NCBI GenBank assembly: GCA_034231615.1
Contig: CM067309.1
Span: forward strand, 39,587,627 to 39,651,626
Direction of reading: 5' to 3'
Origin: Meghimatium bilineatum
Lineage: Eukaryota > Mollusca > Gastropoda > Stylommatophora > Philomycidae
DNA: 64,000 nucleotides
Under the pieces are notes generated by a model that was given only the letters and a program-made list of their open reading frames with translations, had not been told where the DNA came from and did not search any database. The position numbers were made by a program, and so were the translations under genes. Shown here one piece after another: positions 42,801 to 52,355 of the stretch (within the stretch, counting starts at the first letter, position 1; the number at the start of each line of letters is the position of its first letter).

Positions 42801-45800
42801 AGGATGCACCAACAAAAGCTGCTATGGTACTGCATGATAAAATTCAACGAGAGGAACATAAAAGCTCTGTACTGACCATACACTTCAAACATGACCAAAC
42901 TAAGGTGATTTTTCTGGGTTGTCCATGATTTGACCACAGCTATAGGGCAGGTAAAGATGCGCAAAGTCATGTCTGTAGTAACACAACTGTCTTGTATCTG
43001 AAATATCAAGTTAGTTTTAATACATTAAAACATTACAAATGCTTTTATTACTATATGTCTTGTGGCATATTTAGCGTATCAGATGTTAATGTGTTAACAC
43101 CTTTATGTGGATTTTAGTGATCGTTCGGTTCACGTTTGGTTAACGAACCTATCTTTTTCGCGGAAATGGAAACGAAATAAATGACACGTTTTAAGTTATT
43201 ATTTCCCTTATCTATCATTAGCCACAATTGGTTGACGGTGGAGATATTTATTTAGGAGGGATTATGGGTGGAGCTTTCAGTGTGTGGCACGCACGTCTGG
43301 GCATCTGGAAGCAGTTCTCGCGGCTGTAACAGACGTACTACATGTTTATCCGTCGCTGGTAAGCTAAACAAACTATTGATTACGGAGATCATTTTGTATC
43401 TGCCGAAAGTCAGAGAAGTCACATAATTACACCTAATTTGTGATGTGCACAAATTTTATACAAAGTTGGAAGGCAGCCCTGTTAACCAAACAGGAATCGT
43501 TTATTTCAGTTACTAGGAACTGTCAACAATGAAGTTCTTGTTTGTTTATGTGGAATTGAGAATTTGGGGGATGGGGAAAGAAGATTCTCTAGAATTGTAT
43601 TCCATAAAGTAGCCCCTAACTCAAAGAGTTGTTCCTTTAACTCAGTACAACAGACAATATACTGTTATTACTATTACTAATAAAACTAATAAATAGTAAA
43701 AATATTAAATGTAAAATATGGTACAAAAAATAAACAAAGGAGCAAGGATTTGTCTATGTTTGTGGTCCATTAAGAGCCGTTATCAAACAGTAATAACAGT
43801 ACATTATACCTGAAGTTATCACTTATTATTTGTGTTACTGCGGCACTCTCCACTTTGTGGGATATCCTCTGATACTTTAGTTATTATTTTTACTTGTACG
43901 TTAGTCATCACTGTTTTTGTTGTCTGTGCATTGTTTCCTATTTTTTTTTCTTAGTATAAGGTTATTATTATTGCGTTTAATTCTTGTTCATTTATTAGTT
44001 TCTTGATGAAGGTCTGTTTTGGACCACAAAGCAGAAAATATCCTTCTTTCTTTGTTTGTTTGTTACTTTTGCAAGATATTTCCACACTCATCCGCATCGC
44101 TGAGGATAGAATTCGCTGGAGGACTTTGTGTGATGAGGCATCCAATGTGGTGCCCCTACGACCCTGAAGGGTTACGGATTTATTGATTGATTGTTACTTT
44201 TCACTTGCAATATTTTACATTATTAAGTTTTACTATTTTTTGTTTAGCTTTACTAGTAGCAGTAACAATAGTACATTAGGTTCTTGTATGTGTAACGATG
44301 TGATTATTAATTTGATTATTTCCCTTGACAATGTTTGCCAATCCATATTTAGCAATTATTAATGTAACTCTTAATGTTTTTAGGGTTAGGTTAGGGTTTG
44401 TATTAGGGGAGGTTTTGTTTCTCATAACTAACCCTAAATAAATTCATATTAAAATTAATAAAGGATAAATATAAACTGACAAACATTGCCAATTGTAATA
44501 AATAATGAAATGGGGAGCTGGAAGGGGGGAGGTATGTGTTTCAAACAAGAACCGCGCATTGCCCTTGGTGTTAGCCTGGTCACCTGGTCATATGGAAACC
44601 TGGTCAAGGAGTAAAAATCAAAGAGGAAATTAAAGCAGCACACAAAAATATAATGTTGAAAGTGTATGTTTCAGATCAGAAAATCACAGACGTCAAAGCA
44701 TTGAGTGATTATAAAATGAGTTCTGTAGTTCGGACTACATCCTGCTGGCGGGAAGGAGATTGAGAATAAATGAAGTTTTATAATTATCAACAAAATAATC
44801 AGAAAGTTAGGAGAAAAAAAAGAATGTTATACACAATGATCACTTAGTTAATGTGTAGGCCTACTTGCCAACAACAGCAACATGATAGTGTTGGAATAAG
44901 AACTAGCTAAAACAAATCATCCTTACTTGATTTATATTTGATCTGACTGTACTCATTTCTTGGTTATCCTTTCTGGTACAATTACTAGGATCCTGCCTAT
45001 ATACAGCAGTAGTGTTGGAATCGCTTATGTTCAAGTTGTGCTGTTGTGATATTCTGGCGTTGTTCCACGGAGTAACACTAGACACAACATTTGCTTACGT
45101 TAGACATATTTCAAAATATAGTTTCATGTTTTCAAAAGGTATATATCGGTTATCAGGGATGCAAACCATTATAACATGAATCTAAATGACATCCGGGGGA
45201 TACAACATTACAACATGAATCTAAATGACATCCCGAGGATACAACACGACTCCAAATTTATGCTGATGTCGGATGTGTCAGGCTGAAATGCGCAAATATT
45301 ACAGCAGTGCTGTAAACCATGACACAACGCTTTCCGTTCTCCATATTGCATCCTGCTAATCTGCAGGAGTTTGAGAATGAACGCAGAAGAAGAATCAAAC
45401 AAAACAATTGGTGTCGTGACGTTGTTCAAAGTAGACGACAATTTTGTATACAAATGTTATTGAAGCGCTAACAGGTAAACTTCTGTATCGGCTTGTGGTT
45501 AAAGTTATCTTCTTCTTCTTCGGCGTTCATTCTCAAACTCCTGCTGCCGCCGAAGACGGATGTGTTGGACCATTGGTGCAAATAAAACGGCAACACAACG
45601 CATTTCCATTCTCTGGACTACATCCTGCTGGAAATCTAGTAGGACAATGGTCATGCTACAAGTGAGATCCAGCAGGAGTTTGAGAATGAACGCTGAAGAA
45701 GTAGAAGAAGAAACTCCTGCTGGATCTCCCTTGTAGCATGACCATGGTCCTATCATGGTTAGCAACCAAATATATTTCGTTTCGATTCGGGCCCCGACGG

Positions 45801-48800
45801 GATCCGAACGAATCTAGTACAGTATACAAAATTTTTAAAAAAATATATAATTGGGGATTTTGAAAAGTGTTGTTATATAGGAAAATTTGTTATAAAATGA
45901 TGTGATATAGAGGGATTCCACGGCAAACTTTATGAATCTAAATGACATCAATGTATACATTATTAAAAAATGTTTTCATATCAGGGTGTTACAACATTAT
46001 AACATGAATCTAAAATACTCTGTCTTTTGTCATGTGTTTCTTCATGTGTCGTTTACGACTTTGACAATAATCTAGTATCTTGTCATACTCCATGAAACTT
46101 ATTGGGCAGGACATTTTCCGAAAATTATCTTTATTGTGAAGAATATAAAATATGTATTTTAATTACAAAATAATTATGCCTGCATTATCATCTGGGGCTA
46201 CCAGAAGCTGACTCTTAAGTAATTATAGAATAATGTTTTCCAGTAATTGTAGAACAGCAAAATAACGTACCTTTTGTTGTTGTCCAGTGACTTTAAGTGA
46301 ACCTGTGGATGTTGTATTTGTCCATTTCTTCCTTGAGTGTTGCTTCTACTTGTTATAAAACTAGCAGTAGCCTCAGCTTGATGAGAGTAACCTCTGTCAT
46401 AGCTCCCTCCTGGGTTACACATGTTCATAGGCATAGTGTCTTTAAGTCTTCCCGAGAAACTGTAACTATTACTGGAAACATTTTTGTTTCCTAAATCACT
46501 TTTGGTTCTAGGAATGTTGTTTCCTAGTGCTGATGTTACTGAGATATTGGGAAGCTGAGTCTTGCAAGTATTCTCTCTACTAGCTATTGTTGTAGCTCTG
46601 TGTGAAGTACCATTCATTGCTTGAGCTTTACCTTGACCACAATTTGCGGTTGATGCATTTTCTTCTTGAAAATTACCTTTCTGACAGTTAGACCAGCTTT
46701 TGGTTTTACTGTTCTGTCTCCAAGTAGTGTTACTTGTTGCGACATTGTTGTGAAATTTACCTTGCATTGTCATGAGGCCAGGATTTATTTGTCTGACAGA
46801 GTTTGTTGTTACTCTTTGCATGTTATTTCCTGAATTAGTCAAGCTTTCAAAATTGTTTCTCTGATCTGAGTTGAAATTATTTCTCTGATCTGAGTTGAAA
46901 TTATTTCTCTGATCTGAGCTGAAATTATTTCTCTGATCTGAGTTGAAATTATTTCTCTGATCTGAGTTGAAATTATTTCTCTGATCTGAGTTGAAATTGT
47001 TCCAACTATTAGTAGAAACACATGTTGATTTATTCGCTGCTGCATAATTTTGAGCTGATTGTCGTTTGTCTGATCCGGCATCTGATAAAAAGGGCAAGTA
47101 TTAATTATTTGTATACATCCAATATATTTTATACATCCAATATATTTTATACATCCAATATATTTTATACATCCAATATATTTTATACATCCAATATATT
47201 TTATACATCCAATATATTTTATACATCCAATATATTTTATACATCCAATATATTTTATACATCCAATATATTTTATACATCCAATATATTTTATTCATGT
47301 GATTTTTATTTCCTATAATAATATTTTTGTCATACCTAGTGTCTCTGTTGGAACTGTGCTGTTAGTGACAATCACTCACGTTTGTACCCATTCTATGAGA
47401 AACATTTTGATATTAACTTAATTTCACTAATTCTATGTGTCCCTGTTCCTGCTGTTGTTTGTAGATAAACTAGGTATGTGTTCAGATCATATCATTTCCA
47501 GTGAATAGGGTGTTAATAAAGATATTTCTTCATGTGAATGGACCAAGCATGTGTCGACTTGCATAGATGAAATTAGCTATTAGGTATGTTGATTATCATC
47601 TTCGCACACCGGACACGTCCATAGGTGCTCCGATCTCCGCTTCTGTAAATCTCTCAGGGTATAACGGCTGATTGTTCCGGTTCTTTGTTGTATCACTACT
47701 CTTTTTGAAATTTTTGTCAGGGGTTTTCTTCGGGCCACGCCCATTCTTGAATTCTTGATATTGACTCATGCTTATTGATCTCAAAATCCTCTGATCGTGA
47801 GGCGGTCCATTGGTTTACCGTCTGTTCTGGTGGCGAGACTAGCTAATTTGTCGGCATAATAGATGAAATTATAATCTGCCAATCGCCCCTGTGTTGCCAG
47901 GCCTGAAAGGGGAGCAAAGAATAGCAACACTGTTTACCTTACATGCATGTCGTAAAAGGTGACTAAGGAGGTTATGGGTTGGAGTTGACTGTCCCATCCC
48001 ATATAGGGTCAGTTACCCAAAGCCATGCTGAAGTCGGATGTGTCAGACCGAAAGGCGCAGATATCGCAGCAATGCTGTAAACCATGACACAACGCATTCC
48101 GTCCTCCGGACTACATCCTGCTAATCTGCAGGAGTTTGAAAACGAACGCAGAAGAAGAAGAAGAAATCTCTGCCAATGTTAGCTAACATTGATAACTATG
48201 ATAATGTAATATTGTTACTGGTCATTGTTTTTGCACTCTGAACCGTGTCGGGTATCTTTTATATTAGTTACCAGTTTATTTTAGGAAAACTAATGTGGAG
48301 GTGTTGAAAGAGTCAAATGCGAGACGGAGCTTAATCAATAATGTAATAAAAATAAAAATTCATTTTTGTGGTCACGTTATGAGACAAGGAGAACATAGTC
48401 ACCACAGGCAAGATTGAAGGCAACAGAGGCAGAGGACGACAACGTGAGAAAATATTAGAGTTTAACAACCAGGCACGACAGGGAAACGACAATGATCCTG
48501 ATACATAATACATAAGATAGAGAGTTATGCAGAGCTATGATCGCCTACGCCAGACGGCATGGTACCTGATGATGCTGATGACCAGTAACAATATTATATT
48601 ATCATAACTATTATCGCTTACCACGTCACTCTCCAACTTGTCGGATATCCTCTGACAGTTTGTTACCACGTCACTCTCCACCTTGTCGGATATCCTCTGA
48701 CAGTTTGTTACCACGTCTTATTGCAATGTCAGCAATAATCATGTATAGCATCTGCTGTCAGCAATAATAATGTATATCATCTGCTGTCACCAATAATCAT

Positions 48801-49433
48801 GTATATCATCTGCTGTCACCAATAATCATGTATATCATTTGCTGTCAGCAATAATCATAGAAAGAAGTATTCTTCTTCTGGATTTGTTCTCACATTCCCG
48901 TATATTAACACCGAACGTGGACACTCCAGAGAACAGAATGTGTTTATGTATTGCAGTAAAATATAGTAAGCAATAAATATCATATTGCTTTACAAGAAAT
49001 TTAGTTGAAAAGCAATTGTAGTTATAAAATTAATAAATATGACAACAACTCCGCAAATGTTAAAACATACATTCTTTACCTTCTACATTAAATATCACTT
49101 TTGAACTTTCTGACAATGATACATTTGAAGACAGTTGTTGGGGGTCTGATAATAGAGCCTGGCAGTGTCTTTTTCGATAGTTAAATAATGGAACTGTAGC
49201 AGATTTCTGAAAATAGCAGAAAAGTTCAGTATTAATAATCGATCGTTAATTAGTCACTCACGTAATTGTATTTTTTAAACAATTATTCCATTCAACCATT
49301 CGATAATTTTCTTACAGTTACAGCTGACGGATTAGATATATTTTATATTTTATCAATTAAAATTCTAGGGCCGGGAGAAGAGACCCATACAGTAAAATAG
49401 TCAAATAGGCCACAGTAATTCAAGACTTACCAT
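36707..49433 (-). CDS. SPATA22: SPATA22-like meiotic recombination protein, 9 coding exons (whole gene)
   Basis: Coding exons in transcript order: 49433-49431, 49206-49080, 47081-46271, 46097-46057, 45093-44927, 42997-42877, 39845-39745, 37779-37739, 36842-36707. All have GT/AG ends and matching phases; 515 aa. In vertebrates SPATA22 partners MEIOB and RPA on meiotic single-stranded DNA during homologous recombination. Matches recognised by eye against remembered vertebrate SPATA22: N-terminal VPLFNYRKRHCQ; C-terminal LRIFTCPI, LVMFEVYGVIDSAF, EFVLRDE, CIFYEI, DREIPRLIRGQL and the last about 45 residues. The middle is Asn/Ser/Gln-rich and disordered, with six 8-residue repeats, explaining the extra length over the about 360 aa vertebrate protein. 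Exon 4 is the least certain. Confidence 0.85.
36927..37196 (-). mobile_element. SINE-A, full length with target duplication
   Basis: 270 bp flanked by ATACAGAGGGTAA at 36914-36926 and 37197-37209. The minus-strand head reads GGGAGCCGCGTTAGCGCAGT with box B-like GGGTTCATTCCCC. Lies in the last intron of the SPATA22-like gene. Confidence 0.9.
37739..37779 (-). CDS. SPATA22: SPATA22-like exon 8
   Basis: 41 nt; acceptor 'ttcttcttttccag', donor TGCAG|gttagt. Encodes DREIPRLIRGQLC plus a split Arg, almost identical in pattern to the DRELPRLIRG block of vertebrate SPATA22. Too short to appear as an open frame; found by homology and phase. Confidence 0.9.
37915..38225. repeat. 16-bp minisatellite (about 20 copies)
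   Basis: AATGTTCAACTTTCTA with an 'aattg' variant. In SPATA22-like intron 7. Confidence 0.93.
38600..38760 (-). mobile_element. Short retroposon SINE3
   Basis: 'cattctcaaactcccgctgg' to GGCCCAATCTGTCTTCGGCGG. Intron 7 of the SPATA22-like gene. Confidence 0.82.
39170..39375. repeat. Dispersed repeat V, copy 2
   Basis: Homologous to 34242-34440 ('gatgtgcttctggtaggata'). Confidence 0.55.
39427..39606 (+). mobile_element. Short retroposon SINE2, internally deleted
   Basis: Has the SINE2 start and end ('cccatcctatatagggt', 'gttggatgtgtcaagcc', 'acagaagaag') but lacks the middle. Confidence 0.6.
39745..39845 (-). CDS. SPATA22: SPATA22-like exon 7
   Basis: Acceptor 'tttgtattatag', donor GAAATA|gtaagt. 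Encodes VIDSAFVRDRSGTGKEFVLR then DETSTITCIFYEI; the VIDSA...LRD...CIFYEI pattern matches vertebrate SPATA22 in order. Entry phase 1, exit phase 0. Confidence 0.9.
39885..40022. repeat. GAT/ATG microsatellite
   Basis: Imperfect GATGAT runs with GACAAT interruptions, about 40 bp from SPATA22-like exon 7 on its upstream side. Confidence 0.9.
40410..40640 (+). mobile_element. Short retroposon SINE2, 3' two thirds
   Basis: 'ccatgcatagtgtaagaggt', 'tcccatcctatataagatc', AGCAGTTTGAGAACAAGTG, GAAGAAGAAGAAG. Confidence 0.7.
40860..41012 (-). mobile_element. Short retroposon SINE3
   Basis: 'cattctcacacttccaatgg' to ACACATCTGTCTTTGGCAG. Confidence 0.78.
41290..41445 (-). mobile_element. Short retroposon SINE2, 3' half
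   Basis: 'ctcaaactcctgcagattag', 'gaaaacggaatctg', 'gcgatatacgcacc'. Confidence 0.65.
41525..41855. mobile_element. Family Y MITE, carrier of a pogo-like MITE
   Basis: Y sequence 'taggttcctagta' resumes as 'ctagaagtcatattcag' after the insertion at 41599-41782. Confidence 0.55.
41599..41782. mobile_element. pogo/Tigger-type MITE
   Basis: 184 bp, CAGTGGAATCTCTCTATAG start, CCGGATTCCACTG end, flanked by TA at 41597-41598 and 41783-41784. A related decayed copy lies near 45845-45925. Confidence 0.82.
41855..41965 (-). mobile_element. Short retroposon SINE2, 5' half
   Basis: 'tcactttgaccctctatgag', 'cctccttagttgccc', 'attctttgcttccc'. Confidence 0.65.
42190..42475 (-). pseudogene. LINE C-terminal remnant
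   Basis: Minus strand TFRVRTSYGRLQDDLYQVKV resembles the FRLRTGHCRLLGHLYR part at 62291-62509, downstream of RNase H. Confidence 0.55.
42877..42997 (-). CDS. SPATA22: SPATA22-like exon 6 (start of C-terminal domain)
   Basis: Preceded by a clear branch site and acceptor 'actaacttgatatttcag'; donor TATG|gtcagt. Encodes IQDSCVTTDMTLRIFTCPIA, then KSWTTQKNHLSLVMFEVY, aligning to the start of the conserved C-terminal domain of SPATA22. Entry phase 0, exit phase 1. Confidence 0.87.
43010..44650. other. SPATA22-like intron 5, mostly unique sequence
   Basis: No coding exon seen. A GC-rich stretch at 43262-43361 ends CGTCGCTG|gtaagct on the plus strand and could be a non-coding exon of an antisense transcript. 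44040-44190 contains TTTG runs and a diverged repeat. Confidence 0.4.
44927..45093 (-). CDS. SPATA22: SPATA22-like exon 5
   Basis: Acceptor 'tctaacgtaag' (weak tract), donor AATCAA|gtaagg. Encodes NVVSSVTPWNNARISQQHN onward to RSNINQ, polar and disordered like exon 3. Entry phase 1, exit phase 0. Confidence 0.72.
45255..45395 (+). mobile_element. Short retroposon SINE2, 3' half
   Basis: 'gctgatgtcggatgtgtcag', 'tgtaaaccatgacacaacgc', GGAGTTTGAGAATGAACGC and GAAGAAGAA. Confidence 0.72.
45510..45765 (-). mobile_element. SINE3 (minus) carrying a nested SINE3 (plus)
   Basis: Minus-strand SINE3 end (CTTCGGCGTTCATTCTCAAAC) is broken at 45546 and resumes at 45711. The host copy is itself incomplete. 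Confidence 0.85.
45547..45710 (+). mobile_element. Full-length SINE3 with 12-bp target duplication
   Basis: 164 bp from CCGCCGAAGACGGATGTGTT to GAAGAAGTAGAAGAAG. Flanked by AAACTCCTGCTG at 45535-45546 and 45711-45722. Defines the family's exact ends; no tRNA boxes are seen. Confidence 0.92.
46057..46097 (-). CDS. SPATA22: SPATA22-like exon 4 (small, tentative)
   Basis: 41 nt between acceptor 'ctgcccaataag' and donor AGTC|gtaaac; encodes SFMEYDKILDYCQS. Entry phase 2 and exit phase 1 are exactly what exons 3 and 5 require. If the donor is skipped, the frame continues 16 more codons (RKRHMKKHMTKDR...) to TAG at 46010-46012, giving a shorter protein that lacks the conserved C-terminal domain. 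Confidence 0.55.
46271..47081 (-). CDS. SPATA22: SPATA22-like exon 3 (large disordered exon)
   Basis: Acceptor 'cctttttatcag', donor AAAG|gtacgt. 811 nt, rich in Asn, Ser, Gln and Thr, no recognised fold. Near its start lie six copies of NNFNSDQR coded by a 24-bp minisatellite. Ends VHLKSLDNNK. Entry completes Asp split with exon 2; exit phase 2. Confidence 0.85.
46854..46999 (-). repeat. 24-bp coding minisatellite x6
   Basis: Plus-strand unit TTATTTCTCTGATCTGAGTT plus 'gaaa'. Six copies, nearly identical; one carries N to S. Multiple-of-three length keeps the SPATA22-like frame. Confidence 0.93.
47108..47298. repeat. 18-bp minisatellite in SPATA22-like intron 2 (about 10 copies)
   Basis: Perfect ATACATCCAATATATTTT copies, starting about 27 bp from the exon 3 acceptor on the minus strand. 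Open frames there are artefacts. Confidence 0.93.
47578..47850 (-). pseudogene. LINE remnant related to 12310-12665
   Basis: Same words ('taggtatgttgattatc', 'ttcgcacaccggacacgtcc'). Confidence 0.5.
47885..48170 (+). mobile_element. Short retroposon SINE2, near consensus
   Basis: 'ctgaaaggggagcaaagaat', 'gtcgtaaaaggtgactaagg', 'gtcggatgtgtcagaccg', GGAGTTTGAAAACGAACGC, (GAA)5. Confidence 0.85.
48295..48585 (+). pseudogene. LINE C-terminal remnant
   Basis: Plus orientation with 'ggcagaggacgacaacgtga' and 3' end 'acgccagacggcatggtacc' then GATGATGCTGATG. Confidence 0.6.
48645..48858. repeat. Two short tandem repeats
   Basis: A duplicated 'gtcggatatcctctgacagt' block, then about four 29-bp copies around AATAATCATGTATATCATCT. 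Confidence 0.85.
49080..49206 (-). CDS. SPATA22: SPATA22-like exon 2 (conserved N-terminal motif)
   Basis: Acceptor 'gctattttcag', donor GAAG|gtaaag. Encodes KSATVPLFNYRKRHCQALLS to VIFNVE, with the PLFN-basic motif seen at the N-terminus of vertebrate SPATA22. Entry phase 0, exit phase 1. Confidence 0.82.
49431..49433 (-). CDS. SPATA22: SPATA22-like exon 1: start codon only
   Basis: GCTATCATG|gtaagtc: the ATG is the last codon before a strong donor, so exon 1 is 5' UTR plus one codon, phase 0. Exon 2 then begins KSATVPLFN. The upstream UTR and promoter (to about 49570) show no clear TATA. Confidence 0.7.
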
Positions 49434-49774
49434 GATAGCTCAAAAAAAGTAACTGGGAATGCACATCTATATCTTTTGAGTCATATTAGATAATCACAAA
49501 TATTGGTTGACACTGAAAAGTTGCTGTCATTGTTTCATGTACATCATTTACTCGGTGTAAGATGGCCGTCTGCTGACTCTAGCAGTCGACTATGACAAAT
49601 AAGATGAGAGTTATGTCCCCTGATTCGTAGCAGTGTTTTCTGTTACTATGGGAACATAGAGAATTGTTTTAATTACTATTGTCGATTGTCTTTCCCCAGG
49701 TGAAAGGCAATTTAAGCATAGGGGTGGGAGCTGAAGCTGTCGTTCCAAGGCCAGATGTGTCGCCGAGATTGCAT

Positions 49775-50035
49775 TTAGTCCATGTTTGTTCACAGCTTTC
49801 TTGATGTTTTCTATCCACCGTTTTCGTGGTCTACCTTTGGCCTTACGCCGGGATATTCTTTTGCTATATGCCCCTATTGGTATTTGGTTTCATGCTCATA
49901 TGGCAACCGAACCATTTTACTTGCTGTCTCTCAATATGTTCGATATATGATATTATACCAACTCTTTTCCTAATTTCTTCATTTCTTATTTTATCTATTT
50001 TGGTAACCATTGCAGCTTTCCTCAGACACTTCATC
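49775..50035 (-). pseudogene. LINE C-terminal remnant, second family
   Basis: Minus-strand KIDKIRNEEIRKRVGI and IERQQVKWFGCHMSMKPN; a degraded post-RT domain into which the next LINE inserted. Confidence 0.65.
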
Positions 50036-51065
50036 ATCATCATCATCAAGTGCCGTCTCCGCAACGAAGGTTGGCTGCAACGTATCTCCAACATCTCCTG
50101 TCTCTTGTCTTGGTGGTGCACTCTGCTAGACTGTAACCTGTCCATCGTGTAATGTTACTCTCCCACTTGTATCTCTGCCTACCTCTTGCTCGCTTCCCTT
50201 TGACTTTACCCTCAAGTAAGGTCTTCAATAGGGTGTCATGTCTTTTAATGTGTCCAAAGTATTTTATTTGCTTGATCTTTATTTCTCTTAGTAGTTCTTT
50301 CTTCATATTAAGTGTTTTTAGTACCTCTTTATTTGTTTTCTTCTCTTTCCATGATGTTCTCCCTATTCTTCTATATACCCACATCTCAAAGGCATCAATT
50401 TTGTCTTCTAATTGTTTATTTAGTGTCCATGTTTCTGAGCCATACATTAATATGGAATAGATGTAGCATTGCTTTGATCTTTAGCAACATCATTCTGTCA
50501 TTATATGTCCAGTACCCGCTGATATATTTTTCTATTTCTTTCCTGATCAGTATTCCTACCCCTCGTTCATGGTAATCTCCTCCTGAATGTATAAAACTAA
50601 AATTTTCTTTTCTTGTGTACCCAGCATCTTTCCATCTTGTCTCTGCTATTCCTAGAATATCTACATCTAATGATTCTGCCTCTAATATTAAATTTTCTAG
50701 CTTTCCTGATTGGTGTAGTGTTCTGACATTCCATGTTCCTATTCTAATATGTTGTTTCCTAAACTTTAGATGTTGTTCATCCGTTGCTTGACTTTGGGGT
50801 GTACGTGGTAAGGTCCCAGTCTTTTCCACGGTGGCCAGCCAATATTCATTATTATGCCCAGAACTTGCCTCTTGTGCGCCACACACTTTGCTGTTTCGCC
50901 GTTTGAGCCGTTGATCCATTTGGATTCCTCCGCCTCGCGTGCCGTCACAGACTTTTGGTCTAGGGATGGACATTCCCTATTGTTGACTTACGGTTGTCTC
51001 TTTGAGAAGAAATTCTACGCTGTGAACGTAGCCATTAACTGGAGTAGTCGAGACGCCATCTTTTG
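50036..51065 (-). pseudogene. RTE-like LINE with 5' end and endonuclease, RT deleted
   Basis: Minus strand: 5' ORF start (MSIPRPKVCDGTR), apurinic-type endonuclease (IRIGTWNVRTLHQSGKLENL, DILGIAETRWKDAG, GVGILI), then at about 50455 a jump straight to the element's C-terminus (YGSETWTLNKQLEDKIDAFE, RARGRQRYKW) and the 3' GATGATGAT end. The RT domain is missing. This group is often annotated as 'craniofacial development protein 2-like'. Confidence 0.85.
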
Positions 51066-51734
51066 TCTGTATCAAAGATAGTGAGTTCGCGAGTCGGAAC
51101 AACTTGAATGAAATACACTCCACCTATAATCGTTTAAGAACAAAAAACACAGATTCTACAGGTTGGAACTAAATTTGGCATCACACTGTCACCAGTAATA
51201 CGCTAACCACACCATCGAAATTCGCGTAATCCAGAAAACACAAATGTAAACATGGAAACACGTTCATTTCACATGTGACGATTTTTCTTTGCTGCGAAGC
51301 TGTTAAAGACCATGTTTGACATTGGTAGCATAGAGTTGGTATAAAAATTGTAGATATTATCTAATTTTTTATTTCTATCTTGATCTTTGGGTGTTTGAAT
51401 TACAAGTACTAAAATATTACACAAATATATGACAGCCACTTCTAGTATGATAATCCCGTAACTGCACATCTCTAGTGACTCTCGGAGATTACATTTACTA
51501 AGGCAGTCTGATTTTCAGTCCATGCTTTGAAAGATTCCAAACGTTTGATGTCGTTTATAGCTGCTTCCCGAGATCTTCATATAGCAATGTTATTTAGTGA
51601 GGAAGACATTGTCCCAGTAATCTTGGTTATCGATAATATTATGGTTGTCTTTTCTTAACTGTTATTTGTTTCTTCAGAAAAGTCGCGATTGGACCGATAT
51701 GTTGATAATTGTCCTTGTTCTATGTGTTATTGTT
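51066..51734. other. No gene seen
   Basis: AT-rich spacer; short minus frame 51269-51469 has no motif. Confidence 0.5.
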
Positions 51735-52355
51735 ATTTATTACTGTTTTATATCGATAGTTAGGTATTCACAGTAACTTGTTTCAATGAATCTTTCAATG
51801 AATGAGTCCATGCAACTGACAGCTGGCAAGGTGTCACTGAACAGATTATTATTTAAGAAGTACCAGACGACCTTTGCTTTCGAGGGATTGATCCCAACGT
51901 TAAATGTTCTACACCATATCGACAATTTATCTAGTCAATTGTACACGGTCAACGATATCTGTTCTGTTCCTGCCCATGTTGTATATTAAGATATCATCAA
52001 CGTATATTAGAACTCTACAATTGCTGGGAGTTTGCAACTGAGTAATTATCAAAGTATATACAATAAACGGCACTGGGGACAGAGAAGATCCTTGTGGCAG
52101 ACCAGATGCCATTGTTCTGATCTCAGACGTCCAGGATCAACACCTTAGAGCGACTTTTCTACAGACTAGCACATTTGCTATCCAGTGTATGATCCAGGGA
52201 TGGATATCGTGTTCACTTAGCATGTCGACAAGATGGATGTAACTAGCTGTATTGTACGCATCTTGCAGGTCTATCGCTGCAACTACAGATTCTTCTTTAT
52301 TTTGAAAACCTTCATAAACTGGGAATATTTTATCCAGATTTGAAGTATTCAATAT
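51735..52355 (-). pseudogene. Jockey/I-like LINE reverse transcriptase remnant
   Basis: Minus strand in order: AAIDLQDAYNTASY, MASGLPQGSSLSPVPFIVY, LIYVDDILIY (RT catalytic YVDD), then GINPSKAKVVWYF. Frameshifted between pieces. Confidence 0.82.

Noticed and set aside
43252..43452. 66-codon minus-strand frame in a GC-rich island
   Set aside because: No homology and no fit to the SPATA22-like exon chain; a non-coding plus-strand exon is equally possible.
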